Notes: generated by a model from the sequence alone, not told the origin. 64,000 nt of DNA from Megaleporinus macrocephalus (GCA_021613375.1 CM038706.1:22448866-22512865); one strand, 5' to 3'. Shown: positions 25,278 through 38,682, counted from the first letter of the stretch. Numbers and translations: made by a program.

Positions 25278-25292
25278 AGCTGTTGTCAGCGT
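25191..25292. repeat. (TA)n tract capped by 17-bp perfect inverted arms
   Basis: ACGCTGACAACAGCTGT (25191-25207) is followed by 68 bp of (TA)n with slight interruptions and then by the exact reverse complement (25276-25292). The whole 102 bp is a near-perfect palindrome. A (TTAC)n run immediately precedes it. Confidence 0.95.
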
Positions 25293-28200
25293 TGTTGTCA
25301 GACTTTTGTCCAAGTTGTTTTTTGCTCATTTATTTTATTCTATTTTATTCTATTTATTATGAAAGTCAAACACATATCAAAAAAAGAAAGAAAAACGTAA
25401 AATATCAAGATGCATCCATACTGTTGTTATTTTTACATTGTTTGTAAAATCTTGATGTATGGACCCACAGATATAGTCCAAAATCACTTCAAATAGTAAT
25501 CAGTAATTATATAGATGTTCTCCTTGATGTTTTTTTTTTATTCACTATTTATCAATCTGTGCATGCGTATTTCCCATTGGTCTAGTTTGTGAGGTGTATG
25601 TAGAGCTGTCACTCAGCGCTGCCCCTCCCAGCCATCACTACCCCTCCCACTTCTCTATCAGGTGATGATGGCTTTAAGGAAGTAGGTGGATGTTGTTTAG
25701 AACTTTTTTCAGCTTGTGAATGCAATTAATTATAATACCCAGTGGCACACTTTGGAGTCAGGTCACTCTTTCAGCAAATTCAAGTGTAGAAAAAAATGAA
25801 AAATTGTAATTGTAGCATAGGTTCGGACACACCCTTGTTTTAAATCATTAGAACTTAAAGTAAAACTCCACCAACCATTCTAACTTTCTGAAAAATGAAT
25901 TGATTAAGATTCAAAAATACTCCATCCTAGAGAAATGTATTTACAGTGGTGGTGATAGGAACCAAACATCTGAAGAATTTCATGTCTAAAAGCTAAATCA
26001 CTGAAAATCTGTACACAAGATGGTTATCAATACATTGCCTGGTGCTTAATGCATTGCTTCTTATAATAGTTTTGAGACATAGGTTTGGTCTAAAATGTAT
26101 GGTTTTAACATCCATTCAAGGCATAAAGTGCACGCAGAGGGTTTGCACATCAAGCTACTAGGCTAGATAACAGGATATTTAAAATACGGGATATTATAAG
26201 GAGAGAGGATATTGAGCCCATTATAGAGTACCAGCATGTTTTAGTGCCCTGTGTGTCTGAAAGCCCCAATTGGGTGACCTTCATGGGGGGTCATGTTTGG
26301 GTCATACCCTAAGGTCATGACCGAACATTGCCTGTCAGCCCAACTAATCTGCCACTACATACTGTCAGTCTTTATAATCCAATGGATTGTGAGGGATTAA
26401 AGGAAAATGGAAGAGTTTTACTGCATGAGTTCATGGACCTCTGGAGGGGTGGAGGAGGGGTGAGCTTCTGATCTATTGATAGCCCCACGGGACTACTCTG
26501 TGGGGCTTGGGGGTGTCGTTAGCGAGCAAACTGATGAGAGAGTGGCATTGTGTTATTCCCCTTCACGCCTCCAACCGCGCAGTGAGGCGTTCGGAAGCAG
26601 TGAGGCTATCAGCGTGCAAGGTTTCCGCCACAGGGCAAAAAGCACTTTACTCCAAACAAACACCCATCTCAACATCAGCACCTCTAACAGATACGCTGGG
26701 ATTAGGGTTACCAGCCTGCTATTGTCCACTGAATTAACCTTTATACTTCTCACTGAATGTGTTAACCTGCCTGGCCCTCAGGACTGGAGGCTACAATCAC
26801 TCCTCCACCATGACCACTGACTGACTTGTCCATGAAAACAGCCCCGCACTGCTGGCAGTTTAGCAGGAAGACACTTCAGTAGCTACTTTTAACAGCCTGT
26901 ATGTGGAACCACACTTCAATTCTCTAAGAACTCTATGAACTACAAATACACTTACATACTGGTTTCATAGTAGGATTGGAGTGTTCAATTTGTTTTATAT
27001 TTCATGGATTTGTAGGGATTTTATGGAGCAATAATCACACAGACATTTTGGTTATGTTATCATTTACACAATAACTTGTGGTTTTAGCATCTTTTGTTTA
27101 TCATTATTAATTTTAAATATAGCTTGAGGTATTGTATTTGATCTTAAAACTGTAATAAAACATACAAAAAAGGAAATTAAAGCACAGTAAAAACCTGCAA
27201 AATTGCTGATGTTATTGTCTTTTATTGTCTTTTACTATAATTCAACAGTTTCAGTAGTTCAGCTAGTTCTGTAATACAGTATTGTGATAACAGTAACCTC
27301 CTTTAAATTAGGCATAAATGTCTATGGGGCTTAATGGTGATCATTTGTTTTTGCAAATTTATATTCTATTTCTGTAACAACAGCTGTGTTAAAATACAGT
27401 ATATGCAGTTTATTTACATGCATTTAATCTTTTTTACAGTAAAATCACAGTTTTACAGTGCCATGAAGTAAAAGATGCATAAAATGTACGCAAATGTAGC
27501 AAATCCATCTCCAAAAGGAACAAGAAAACACTTGCTATAGTTTTCATGTAAATCAATGTAATCAGACATTTTTTTAATTTTGGGCTATTTCTTCCAGTCT
27601 ATTCATCATCAATTTTTTATGACGTAGGGCAGCAGGTACTTCCGAATTTTGTAAAATTTAAAACCAAATTTATTTTTTTTTCCGTTCCGATGACAACAAT
27701 TTTGAAATGTATTTTTTCATAATATTTTTTAATAGGGCTGTGGAATTCTGGACTGTACGGGGTTAAAAATAAACAATTTCCTCTTAAACAGTCCTGAGAT
27801 TCATCCATGTTTCTTTGTAGTTAAACAAAAAAAACATGCAACCACGGCAATGCTGTAAAGACTTCTAAGAGCTCCAGAATGAGGTGGCAGTGGTGCAGTG
27901 CTTAAATGTCTCTTGTCATAACAGGCTTAAACCTGAGTAATTATACCTGAGCTTTTTATATACAGAATGCAAGGATCATTATTCTGGATCATGGTGAACT
28001 AAACTGGGCTTTATGTGTCACACAAAGCTGTGAATGTGGGTGTAGTGTACCATGTCCTCGTGTCCCCCTGTGGAGGCCCTCTAACTCTATACTGGATCTT
28101 TTCATTCTCTGATCTATAAGATTCAGAATATCCATGTGAATGCTGCGCTCTCCTTTCAACTATAGCTCATGAGATGGAGGAACAGAGGCCATATAGCTTC

Positions 28201-29209
28201 CCCCCTGATATAGTCCTCAAACGAAGCTGAAATAAATCAACAAGCCACCTAGATATGCGATTGCTGGAAGTCTGTTAGCAGTTAAGCAAGTGTTTCACAT
28301 GACTGAACTTGCCGTGCACTTAGGAATCCTTACATCAGCTGCTGACGACCAACAGCAGTTTACTAACTAATAAACTCACACAGTAAACTCACCTGAGGTT
28401 AGTAATGACTATAACTCAGCTAGAATATACTGAAGAGACAGGAGAGGCAGCAGAGAGAGCAGCATGTTCACATGACATGTCCCTTACTGCCTCCTACTGG
28501 CATCTGGCAAAAAAGTGAGAACTGGGAGAACCAATGAAGTTCTTTATTCAAAAAAAAAAACAAACGCATTAAAGAAAGCAGAAAAAGACCCATATGATTT
28601 GTTGGACCCCCTCAAAAGCACATTAGTGCATTCAGAACAAAATCTAAACTTTAAATAATTTTATAAAAAAAAGATGGTAAGAATTTTATGATAAAAGGAC
28701 CAGCAGCAACAATTCAAAATGACTTGGGGTAAAATCTCTTTACATTAGTAACACTGAAAACTTGGAAATACAAGGTCTTGTTCTGACAATGATGATGTGG
28801 TCTTTAACACATTTAGGAGTTTTTAAGCCCTTTTAATTAAAAAAACATTTTCTCCTTTTTTATTTAATTTAAAATTATTTTAAAAATGTTTCTTGTGCAT
28901 TGAGCAGAAAAACTGTTGCAAAATAACTCACAATATATCTTTAGATTAAAACGTAGAAGGTGTTTTATCCTTTTGCAGTAGTATGTCACTATATCAAATC
29001 TTTGTATCTCCCTTTTTATTGACATCTAGCTGCTCATTAAATGGTCTGCAATTTGATTTTGTGTTGAACAGAAATGTTCAAATAATATCAGTACATTAGA
29101 ATTTGTTATAAAGGAACTGTACTGAATTTCTTTTTTTCAGCACAATTAAAATGTAAATGATGTGCACTGCTCCTAGATGGGGCATTTTGCATTCATAATA
29201 CAGAAGCTA
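25293..29209. other. Non-coding stretch with one repeat copy and one GC-richer block
   Basis: 25890-25985 is a reverse copy of the ATGTCTGGTTCCCATCACCA family. 26380-26830 is a GC-richer unique block with open frames on both strands but no recognisable protein. 27000-29200 is AT-rich. No gene is supported. Confidence 0.4.
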
Positions 29210-29995
29210 CAGCTCCCTCCACAATTATTGGCACCCCTCATTAAGATGTGTTCTTAGGCTTCTAATTTTTTTTTTATTATTATATAGGACAACAATGCAA
29301 AAAAGGGAAAACTACAACCTTTAACTTTAACCTTTAATTCAAAAAATTAAGAAGTTAAGAAATAAGAAATAATTCTTTAACATGAAATTATCAGTGCCAG
29401 AATTATTGGCACCCCTAATGTTAATGCTTGGCCAACAAGACCACTTAATCTTCGCCTATAACATTTCACAAGATGCTAGAATACAGAAAAAGGGATCTTC
29501 AACCATTCCTCTTTGCACAATCTCTCTATATCGTCCTGGGTTCACTCCTATGCACTCTCCTCTTCAGCTCACCCCACAGGTTTTCAGTTGGGTTGAGGTC
29601 TAGGGACTGAGATGGCCATGGAAAGAGCTTGATTTTGGGTCTGGTGAACTATTTTTGTGTAGATTTGACCACATGTTTAGAGTCATTATCTTGCTGAACG
29701 ACCCAGTGACGACCCATCTTCAGCTTCAGTGGGCAACAGATTTTGATTTAAAATGTCCTGATATTTCAATGTTCATGAGTTCATGATGGTGTGCACCCTA
29801 ACAAGGTTCCCGGGGCCTTTGGAAGAGAAACAGGCCCACAGCATCACCAATGCTCCCCCATACTTCACAGTGGGCATGAGGTGCTTTTCCGCATACTTGT
29901 CTTTTGTTATGCCAGACCCACTTAGAGTGTTTGTTGCCAAAAAGTTCTATCTTAATTTCATCTGACCAAAGCACACGGTCCCAGTTGAAGTTAAA
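29210..29995 (-). pseudogene. Truncated Tc1/mariner element with decayed transposase
   Basis: The left terminus, CAGCTCCCTCCACAATTATT then GGCACCCC, follows a TA dinucleotide at 29208-29209, as for Tc1-type insertion. Read on the minus strand, the interior encodes the C-terminal DDE domain of a Tc1-like transposase: FNWDRVLWSDEIKIELFG near 29985-29935, a QQDND-SKHV-like segment near 29700, and [15 protein letters not shown] near 29600-29560. At least two stops or frameshifts break it, including a stop soon after the ENLW motif. The N-terminal DNA-binding half and the other terminus are missing beyond about 30000. It is a dead fossil copy. Confidence 0.8.
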
Positions 29996-30199
29996 TTTAC
30001 TTGAGTTAAAGGTTATTACATGTTATTGCAGTTTTAGTGTAAGATTATGCTTCTGCAATAAAAAATGAATTTATTTTAAGGCTTTTAACACATCTTACAT
30101 CTTAACAAGGGGTATATATATATAATTGCTCTCCAAAGAAAAACAGCATTTGAATGCTAGCCCTTTAAATTATGTGTAATTTTATGATGAATAGACTAA

Positions 30200-30330
30200 T
30201 GGAAATGCTCCAAAATAGCTTGGAAAAAATTGGTTCCATTGAAAATAAACAGAGATTTTGTCTGCTCCTAAAAAGTTGCCATGCTGGAGATAATTGTTTT
30301 TCTTTGGACAGTGATGATATATAGCTGCTG
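30200..30330 (+). repeat. Copy of the CTTTGGACAG MITE-like family
   Basis: It contains TTTTGTCTGCTCCTAAAAAG, TTGCCATGCTGGAGATAATT and TTTTCTTTGGACAGTGATGA, in the same order as the copies at 2440 and 46310. Confidence 0.6.
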
Positions 30331-30989
30331 TCTGAAGAAGTGCTTGCATTCCCACACCAGATAACTTTACAGGAGCAGGACTGTTTACATTTTTCAAGTA
30401 ATTTTGGTTCATTTCTTTTGGTCCATATGAACTAAATTTACACACTGTAAAGTTTACTGTAACAATACAATATTTTATCTCTTCTGTAAATAAATCTCAG
30501 TAAATTTCACAGTACAGCCTTCACACTGCACAGAATGTACATACACTATTATAAATGCAGTAACTCAGGTTAATTTTTTTTAACTATTAAATCTATTTAA
30601 ATTTAATTAATCTATTTAATCTAAAAATAATTAATTTCATATGTGTCCTTTAACCATCATTACAGATACTCACTCACAAGGTATGTGCCTTTCACTTCGA
30701 TAGGAAACAAAATGGTTGTATTTGTGTTGTTGACATGGTGACCTCTGGTTCCAATCACTACAACTGTACAGACATCTGTAAGTATTTGTAAGAAGAAGCA
30801 CTTCAGACCAAACCAAACTAATCCACTCCAAATAATGTTGTTTACATCCCGACCACTGAAATATGTAGAGATTTGAAAAATAATTGAAGCCCCCCTTTAA
30901 AAGGATCAGAAAGCTTTTCGTTACCATTTCAGAGATACATGGTGTTTTTAACTGACAGGGATTTTAATATGTCATTTCATTTCTTCACA

Positions 30990-31141
30990 GAGATCATGGA
31001 CAACCTTGTACGTTGCTATGGTTTCCAGGCTGAGGCTGGAGGAATTCTGTCTGCACCTGTGCCCCATGGCAGTATGGGAAACAAGGATGATCTTGGCAAT
31101 AATACAGGGTTAGACCTGAAGCGAGTCAGACCCTCAAGACC
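30990..31141 (+). other. Exon-like open segment of unknown identity
   Basis: A good acceptor (TTTCATTTCTTCACAG) is followed by an open frame starting ...IMDNLVRCYGF and ending ...LKRVRPSRPHT, and then by a GTGTGTG donor. Base composition is more gene-like than its surroundings. I do not recognise the peptide and see no partner exon, and the donor is simply the start of a TG-rich microsatellite, so it may be chance. Confidence 0.15.
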
Positions 31142-31220
31142 ACACACAGGTGTGTGCGTGTGTGTGAGTGTGTGTACATGTGTGTGTGGCTGCACGCATG
31201 TCTGTGTGTGGTCTGGCATG
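31141..31220 (+). repeat. TG-rich imperfect microsatellite
   Basis: An interrupted (TG)n tract with GTGTGCG and GCACGC units. Confidence 0.8.
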
Positions 31221-31679
31221 GCTGCAGCTATCAAAAGTGGGAGTTTCTGGGTCTAAAGAGATATTGTTTTTTATTTTTTTTGAGTGTCTGAGTGTAAGCC
31301 CCCCCCTTCTATCTCTGGGTGTCGTCCCCCACCTGCCCCCACCCCGCTGTGTCTCGTGTTCAGTACTGGACTGCTTCCAGTGGAAGGGATTATTGTTAAA
31401 CTCATATAATCTCCTGTGTTTCCTCCACCAATTCACATTTGTACTGTTTGAGCTGCATTCACACAGACCCTGACCATACCAGTCAGCATCTCCCTGCTCA
31501 GAACTTACACTTCATAAACTGTGATCCAAAACAATGTTAGCAGCTGTGTAGAGCTTGATGAATGTACACATTTCTATGCATTAGGTATGTATGTGTGCCT
31601 GTATGAGCTGCTACAGTTGCCTACGTTCACAAATAACATGCTGCTCGTGTAGCTGCAGTGCAAGCTACCTACGTTATTA

Positions 31680-32240
31680 TTACCGTCCATGCCTTTTTCC
31701 CAGGAGACAGTAATCCATGTGCTTTCTGTGGTATTGTGAGGAATCTGCTCCAGTGGTGGGCCTGGGACGATCGCAGGGGGATTCCAGATTTCCCACACCT
31801 TTCCTTCTTCCAGCTCTCCTCTATAACCCCAACTACCTTAGTCAAATGACTGCAAGACAAATTAGCTGCCATTATTAACCCCTTAAAGGGACCACATCCT
31901 ATGCCGTTCATCTACTGTATTTTAACCTCTGCGGCCCCCCTACTGTGTGGTTTTATATACCAAGTAATTATAACTTATTTTTACCGGAACATTTTCCAGC
32001 ATCTCTTTATCTATTTTAATTAATCAAGCTTTTTGGTACTGTGCTGATTAAGCCCTATTGGAGCTGAATTCGTTTTATCAGAAGGGGTCCAGTAATGTAA
32101 TTTGTGTGTTTTGACAGATTGATTTATACAGAATAGAGGATTTCTATAATCTCCCCAAATTACTCTAAATAACCCAGATCAAAACATCACTGTGCTAACT
32201 TTTATGCAGGGTTATTCATGTGCCATGTTTCCAAACCCAT
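31680..32240. promoter_or_regulatory. Candidate conserved non-coding element
   Basis: This is complex unique sequence with clustered homeodomain-like words (AAATTAGCTG, TTTTAATTAATCAAGC, CTGATTAAGC) and no repeat similarity elsewhere in the window. It resembles the texture of vertebrate developmental enhancers. No comparison was possible. Confidence 0.2.
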
Positions 32241-33019
32241 TAAAACAAAACAAAATAACCTTGTAGTTATTGGGCAGCTGTTATGCTTTTCTGTTTTTTC
32301 CTTTTACTTTAGTTTGTTATGTAGTTTTTTGTGCATATAAACAGTCTACAAAATTAAAAAGTCCAAAGTACTTGCCACAGGGAGAAACTCTCTTTCACAG
32401 AAACCACTTTTCTCAGCTGCCTGAAAAAAACACAATGTTGGAATTTTAGCCCTTGTTACTGTTACAAGGTGACATCATCTCATAACACATCATTCTTATC
32501 GTGTCTGCCTGCTGGTAAGCTTGACAAGCCCTCGCAGCAAGCACAGAGAGCTAAAAATGTAAAAACGTAACACTCTGAAACATACTGCTCCAGTCTAGCT
32601 TGCAAAAGCACATCTACCAAGTGGTTCTGCCTGACTTTCAGGATCGGACTCTAGCTCCAACTGATACAGCAGAACCGATTTTCTTCTAAGAACAGCTGCT
32701 GCAGCGTGGGGGTGGAACTTGCAGCAGGATGCCACTCTGGTGGTTGATCAGTCAGAGCACGCTGGGCTCACTGGGAGGAGGGGTTAAAAACACAGGAGCT
32801 CTAAAAACATGTAAATCTATTCTAGCAAATCTCTGGTATCATGTGAGCAGATAGTAAAAACTACAAACAAGCATGCAAACAACTACAGCAGATTCATACT
32901 GGTAATCCAGCTCCAACAGGGATTAGGACTGATATGTAAATGATCTCTGTTCGGTTTGGCTGCCTTGAACTGTCCCTAATTTAAAAAGTAGAAACTCTCA
33001 TTACAACTTCAGACATTTA

Positions 33020-33190
33020 TACCTTAAAACCATTGCACTGACCAAAACTATTTGAATGCAGAAAATAAACAGTAATGTGGCATTAAATAGATGTAGTGTG
33101 TTGTCTGTAGAGGATGTGTCATGTATAAGAAAATCAACAAAGCATGTCATTTGAGCAGAAGTGCCTAAACTTTTGCATATGACTGTATCA
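33020..33190. repeat. Remnant of a MITE-like repeat ending in CTAAACTTTTGCATATGACT
   Basis: The terminus GTGCCTAAACTTTTGCATAT then GACTGTA is the reverse complement of the word starting at 63971 (TACAGTCGAATGCAGGTTTG). The preceding AAAATCAACAAAGCATGTCA matches AAAGTCAACAAAACTTGTCA at 37620. Confidence 0.5.
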
Positions 33191-33254
33191 GGAGTTTCTT
33201 TACGTTAAATCATTACATCGACATTACATTACATCTCATTTACAAAAATGAGTC

Positions 33255-33610
33255 TTTACCTATAAGGTTTTTAGGTGAACTAAAAATTAAACAGGCTGTT
33301 TTTGTTGCTGTACTTTTAAGTCCAATGTGTGTAAAAGTTGGCTCTGTTCTCATTGGCTGTCCTGTATTGTGCCTTATTCAAAAGGCAGTTCAAACTGAAA
33401 CACTCTTTATAACTTCAGCTTGAGTGGGTGGAGCTAAACAGCTAATTAGGTGAATATATGTCAATATGACCACATAAAAACGATGTATTTGAAAAAGGCT
33501 GGTTTTACAGCATGGTTTGCATATATGCAATGTATAAGCTGAACCGTGAATGGTATGTTGACATATTCCATAGAACTTTTATTTAAAAATAAGAGAATAA
33601 TTCTGTTTAC
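33255..33610 (+). repeat. Partial copy of the GGTCCATATCC MITE-like family
   Basis: It shares an ordered set of words with 38683-39190: CAGGCTGTTTTTGTTGCTGT, GTTCTCATTGGCTGTCCTGT, ACTCTTTATAACTTCAGCTT and GGTGGAGCTAAACAGCTAA. Both ends are eroded. Confidence 0.6.
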
Positions 33611-34270
33611 TTCATGGTTCACAAAATTTAAAGCCTCAAATAAGCAAGTCTAGGAGAAACACAGCATTTATATAACTTTTACATTAAGAAGAGATTCTTA
33701 AAACTTTATAAATGTTCATTGTGTTCACACATCTCATCTACAAAAATATGGTTCCTAAACTAAAAAAAAATATTGTGTGTCATTCTTCCGAAGAACCTGT
33801 TTTGGGACCTTCTATGTAATTACTGAATAATAAGCTTTGGGACGTAGACGTCCATAAAGATTAAGGGGCTAAGCGAAAGCCTGTTGATGTTTGCCTACGG
33901 AATAGAGAGACGCACATGAGCAGAACAAGCACACTGGGCTCTGAGACAGACAGCTTGCAGCTTGAAAACGGACATTTTAAAAATGTGTAAAGTCATGTGC
34001 TGGTAAGATGAGATACCTCTTGTTGCGCTAGCATTGAAGCAGAATATCTGAGGTGTGTTTCTTGTTGGGATGTGACTGTCTGCCTTTGAAGCTGGGAACT
34101 TTGCTCCTTTCATGGCAGGGTTACTGAGCTTGTGAGTGAGTGGTTGTAATTGGCGGAGGAATGAATAGTAAGCTTGGGGGAACCCCATAGCACTAACCCT
34201 CAGTCAGTTCCCACCCAACACTGTCACTCACTCAACGCAGCATGGGTGTACCTGCAGACACCTGAAACAG

Positions 34271-34276
<6 letters not shown>

Positions 34277-34313
<37 letters not shown>
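34277..34313 (+). repeat. (CA)n microsatellite
   Basis: About 18 uninterrupted CA units following GTGCGCG. Confidence 0.95.
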
Positions 34314-34317
<4 letters not shown>

Positions 34318-35624
34318 TGTCAGACAAAACACATCAGCTTTTATAGCAGAGAAAAAAGTATAGACTGGATTGAAGCACCCTTAGGCCTTGGAACCTGATC
34401 GCCTGATTTCATTTCATCCAAAAGGGATTTTTTTATAGTTAACTAATTTAGCTAGTTAACTCCTTAGACTGACAATAGCAACATGATAGCTAGTTATCTC
34501 TACTTTGCTGCTGACTACAAGAGACTTGGGTGTAAATGGCAAAAGAAATAGCTGCTGGTTATAACTGTTTACCTAGATAAAAATATACACTACTTCTCAT
34601 GTTTCAGTGCACTTTGAGGAAGGTTAATTTAAAAATTCTTTTATACACATATATAATTAACTAAAGTTGCTATAGTTGTGCTCAATAGTTGTGCACTATT
34701 GTTTGGGCACTGGGACATGAATATGAATCCTGGCGTAAAAATCTTGGACCAAAAAGTGTTTTGAAGAACGCTGAACTGATCTAATCCATGTTCTGCCTTC
34801 CAGGCCTGTAAAATGAAAAAAAAAAAACATACATGTCTGTCATTTTTTGTTTTAATAGAACACACACTTGTGTTTTGACTGTGCAAGCATCATAGTAATA
34901 CTCTTATTTCTTTGCAAAGTTTTGGTTGGAAGTGACATTCTTTCTGTGTGATTTCTATATAGATAGTCAAAGAACTTTCTCCTACTGGTTAAGACTTCAG
35001 AACCCTTTCGAACTGAAGACCTAGAATTTCACCATCCAACTAGGAACTGACAATGAAATCAACAAATCACATTTTCATTTACAGTCGGATCTGAATAGAT
35101 ATATGTAAATTAGTTGGTTTCCGTTACATCACTTAAACAATTAACACTTTGTGCTAACATAATACTAGCATCACATGGGGTGACTAGCAGAAATTAGTGT
35201 TATCATATTGTAGTTTTGGTGTTTAGGCCTAAACAAGTTTGCCAATAATATTTCTTTTGTGTAGACAGTCTGTAGTTTCTGTCTGGTGCCGCCTATCCAG
35301 CTCCAAAGCACATCATTTAAACGGGAAACTTACTTGCTATGTTATGTAAGGAAGTCCAATCTGTGGTTAGGGATCACAGTGGAAATAAGTCTTAAGACTT
35401 AAGACTTGCGACTGACTATTTGCGTTTGTATTATTTTATTAATATTGATATTCTGTTGTTTGTTCTAAAAAATATGAAATGTTCTAATAAAAAATCTGAC
35501 AGTCAATCAGTCAATCTAAAGTAATACGATTGTGTAGGATTTTGGTCCTTTCCATGAAGCTTGTCCAACCAGGCCACAGCTTCAGTTAGATTAAATCGTT
35601 AATATAGTGGTATTTACATGAACA

Positions 35625-35627
<3 letters not shown>

Positions 35628-35701
<74 letters not shown>
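35628..35701 (+). repeat. Long perfect (CA)n microsatellite
   Basis: About 37 uninterrupted CA units. Confidence 0.95.
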
Positions 35702-35704
<3 letters not shown>

Positions 35705-35859
35705 GTCTCTACCAGTAAAGCAAGACTCTTCCTCAGAACCTGTGACTGACGGGTCAGAATCCCCGCACCCCTCGCTCTGTCTCCCCCGTTTTAAATCACA
35801 GCAGTAAAAACAAACGAGGAATTGTACAGAATCAGACTGTCACTCACAGCAAAGGCAAT

Positions 35860-36720
35860 CTCTTTCATATACAGCCCTGTAAACACCGGGGCTTTCTCTC
35901 ACTAATTTGTTGAACATAGTTACAGTTGTCAAGGCCAAAGCCGCTGCATTTGAAGCCTCACTCCGCCAGTGTTTACGTTGGAAGCTTTTGGTTCCTCCCC
36001 CTTAGGCATTATTATGGCTAGACGAGTCGATTGTCAATAACTGTCACCCTTCAAGAGAGTGGGCTGCATCCATCTGCCTTTACCTGCTGTGTAATTAGTG
36101 AAGCAACAGTCTCTCGTGCTGAAATACGCAGACTGCTAGCTGTGCCAAAAACACGGCACATTGCGTGTCTGACCAAAACAGGCATGGGTGGCACGGAACT
36201 TTATTGCTTTGTTATTTTTTCCACATTGACTGATATGCAAATGACTCACGGTTCACAAAAACAGATGTTATTAATAGCTAATTAAAGTTTCCCCCCCTTG
36301 CTTTCATTTCTGACAAGATCCATCTATTGCGGGTGTTGGAGCAGGTAGAGAGACAGAAAGAGACAGAGAAAGAGAGAGAACCTTAGGTTATTCCACCTGT
36401 TTGCCTGGGGCCACAGCATGAGGTGCCTCTCATAAGCGAGCATGCTAAAAGATATATGGGAATATTAAAGGGCTTAATATCATCTAGATGGGCCACGGAA
36501 CAATGGTGGCATTGTGAGGCCTTGCAGACTGTTTTCCTCTGCGGCTTAGCTAATAGAAGGTTCCTGGCCGTGAGATATTTGTCTTGCTAAGTGGCTTCCC
36601 TGCAGATCTTGCTGAGCGATGAAGGCGGTGGCAGACTTCGAGCACATGCATACTGTCTGATCACTATCTACTGAATATAAATCATGAACGTCATGCTTTT
36701 ACAGAGAATCGGAGAAGCCA
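35860..36720. promoter_or_regulatory. Candidate conserved non-coding cluster with octamer/AP-1 composite
   Basis: This is unique sequence of mixed composition. ATGCAAAT (octamer, 36235-36242) overlaps TGACTCA (AP-1/Maf type, 36242-36248), and homeodomain-like words follow (TAATAGCTAATTAAAG near 36271). A second complex block is at 36440-36720. Enhancer function is inference only. Confidence 0.25.
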
Positions 36721-37332
36721 AAACTGAATCCAAGTCAGGTTGGGATGTAAAGGTTGAGGTGTTTATTTCCTATTTCTCATTGCCTGGCGGTTAGCTTACA
36801 ATTGCTCGGGTGAGCATAACGAGACAAACCAATTAGCACAAATTAGCACTGCCTGAATGGAGAAGGAAGAGATCAGGATGTTTTGAGAGGGAGACCACAA
36901 ACTGTCTTTATGCCCTCTTTCCTAAACATTAGATCCCACAGTGGTTATGAAGCCAAACACTATACAGTACTTAGTGATTAGATGAAGCATCACAGAGGAC
37001 TCTGACAAATTCCTTCAAAGCAGGCTGTATGTGTGTATAGTATACTGTGGTTAAGGAAAGGTAATGAAACAAAAGCTAAATTAGTGTAAGCACTAACATA
37101 GCATGCGGTTACAGCAGGCTGAACAAGACCTCTAAATCTCAACAATAAAGCAGCAGGTAGTAAACGCAATATGTATATCTGTCATATCTGTATTTAACTT
37201 TCTTACTCTTCATCATTCCATAAGTTAGTAAAACTTTTAAAAAAGGAACCAAATGTTGAGCAATATTGTGGCGTCTGGAGTAAAAATACAATTATTTCTC
37301 TAGTAACTTTATCAGTTATGTGATATATTTGT

Positions 37333-37680
37333 ATACAATTGCATGCCAAGGTTTGGGTGCCTTATGAAATGGAAGTGAAATAAACACACTTCCTCTACAG
37401 AGAGCACATATCTACACATTTCTTTTTAAAGATGAGGCATATTTCACATTCCAGTTGACATTTCCAATATGTAAAGCAAATAAATAGAAACTGTGCACTG
37501 CAGTGAGTTTGTTCCCTGTAGAGGACACGTTAAAGTTATTGTTTGTTTACATCCAAACTATTTATTTGCGTAGGATTTTTAAGGATAACTGGCGTTTCCC
37601 TTTAACTTTGTTTCTCTTAAAAAGTCAACAAAACTTGTCATTTAACTATGATGCATGCAAAAGTTTCTAAACTATGGTCC
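37333..37680 (+). repeat. Diverged MITE-like repeat related to 33020-33190
   Basis: It starts with TACAATTGCATGCCAAGGTT (compare the window end at 63971) and contains CAGTGAGTTTGTTCCCTGTA and AAAGTCAACAAAACTTGTCA near its end. Confidence 0.45.
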
Positions 37681-37792
37681 ATTCTGGCTTAATAACTTAA
37701 CCTATAACAATAAACAGTAGTAAGAAATGTGTATTATTGGTATTAAGTAGGAATTGACTGAGTATAATGTGGAATTTTTTATATCAACTTTC

Positions 37793-38216
37793 TTTAAAGG
37801 CTCCATATCCTACATTTTTCTTGCTTTTTTCTCCCTAATCTTTCATTTTTCCATGTCTAACCTCTATCAGCTTATCAGCAGCTTCTGTTACGACTAATCT
37901 AAGATAAATAAGTTCTGTTCTGATTGGCGGCCCTGTTTTGGATCTCATTCAGAAAAGCAATCAGAGCTGAAACACTACTCAGAACTGAAGGCTAAATGGG
38001 TGAAGAGATGCAAATGAGCTGGTTCTTGTGACATCACAAAAGCAGTTGATTCAAAATGGACTGTTGTTTGCAGCTCACTTTTAATATTTGGACTGTATGG
38101 ACTGGGAAGTGACAAATACATTTTGAAACTTTAATAACAGTTTTCAGAAATGATGGCTAACGGCTTTATTTAAGTAAGGAAGATCCAGTTTTCCATGAAA
38201 TGGACCCTTTAAAGTC
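37793..38216 (+). mobile_element. MITE-like element with AAAGG-TCCAT ends, copy 1
   Basis: It begins AAAGGCTCCATATCCTACAT and ends CCATGAAATGGACCCTTTAAA, so AAAGGGTCCAT-like words are inverted at the ends. About 420 bp, no coding frame. Copy 2 is at 38683-39190 and a partial copy at 33255-33610. Confidence 0.65.
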
Positions 38217-38682
38217 CTTATGAGGATGAAAAACAACTGATTGTTTATAAAAAGCCATGAAAAGAGAAATCTCTGACAAAATATAAAAACAACTGCAAAG
38301 CAGCACTTTTACTGTATCTGTGTCGAAGTAGTGTCGAGGTTGTTTGGCAGTGAGATCTGATCAGTCCCTGACGGGCTCAGGACATGCTCAGCGTGTCTGT
38401 GAGTGTTGTGATGGAGTGAGTCACACACCTGAGGATCCTGTTTTTCTCTGGCCTCGTTTGAGCCTGTCAGCAGCCACAGGAAGCCCCACATCCAACTCCT
38501 ACACCACTCCCCTCAACACAAGAGTGATTTATCGGCCCGTTGAGCAGTGCAGCCCAGGCTTTTGGAGGCTGCTTGCCCAGTGCAGTTTGTCACACTGACA
38601 TTTCAAGGCCTCATGAGTTTCTATACTTATGGCACAATTTTCTGTAAGTAAACAAGTTTGTAAGCTATACAGTACAGTGTGT

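Noticed and set aside
26476..26820. 114-codon plus-strand open frame
   Set aside because: Frames are open on three readings at once, as expected from GC-richer sequence. No domain, signal or splice pattern was recognised.
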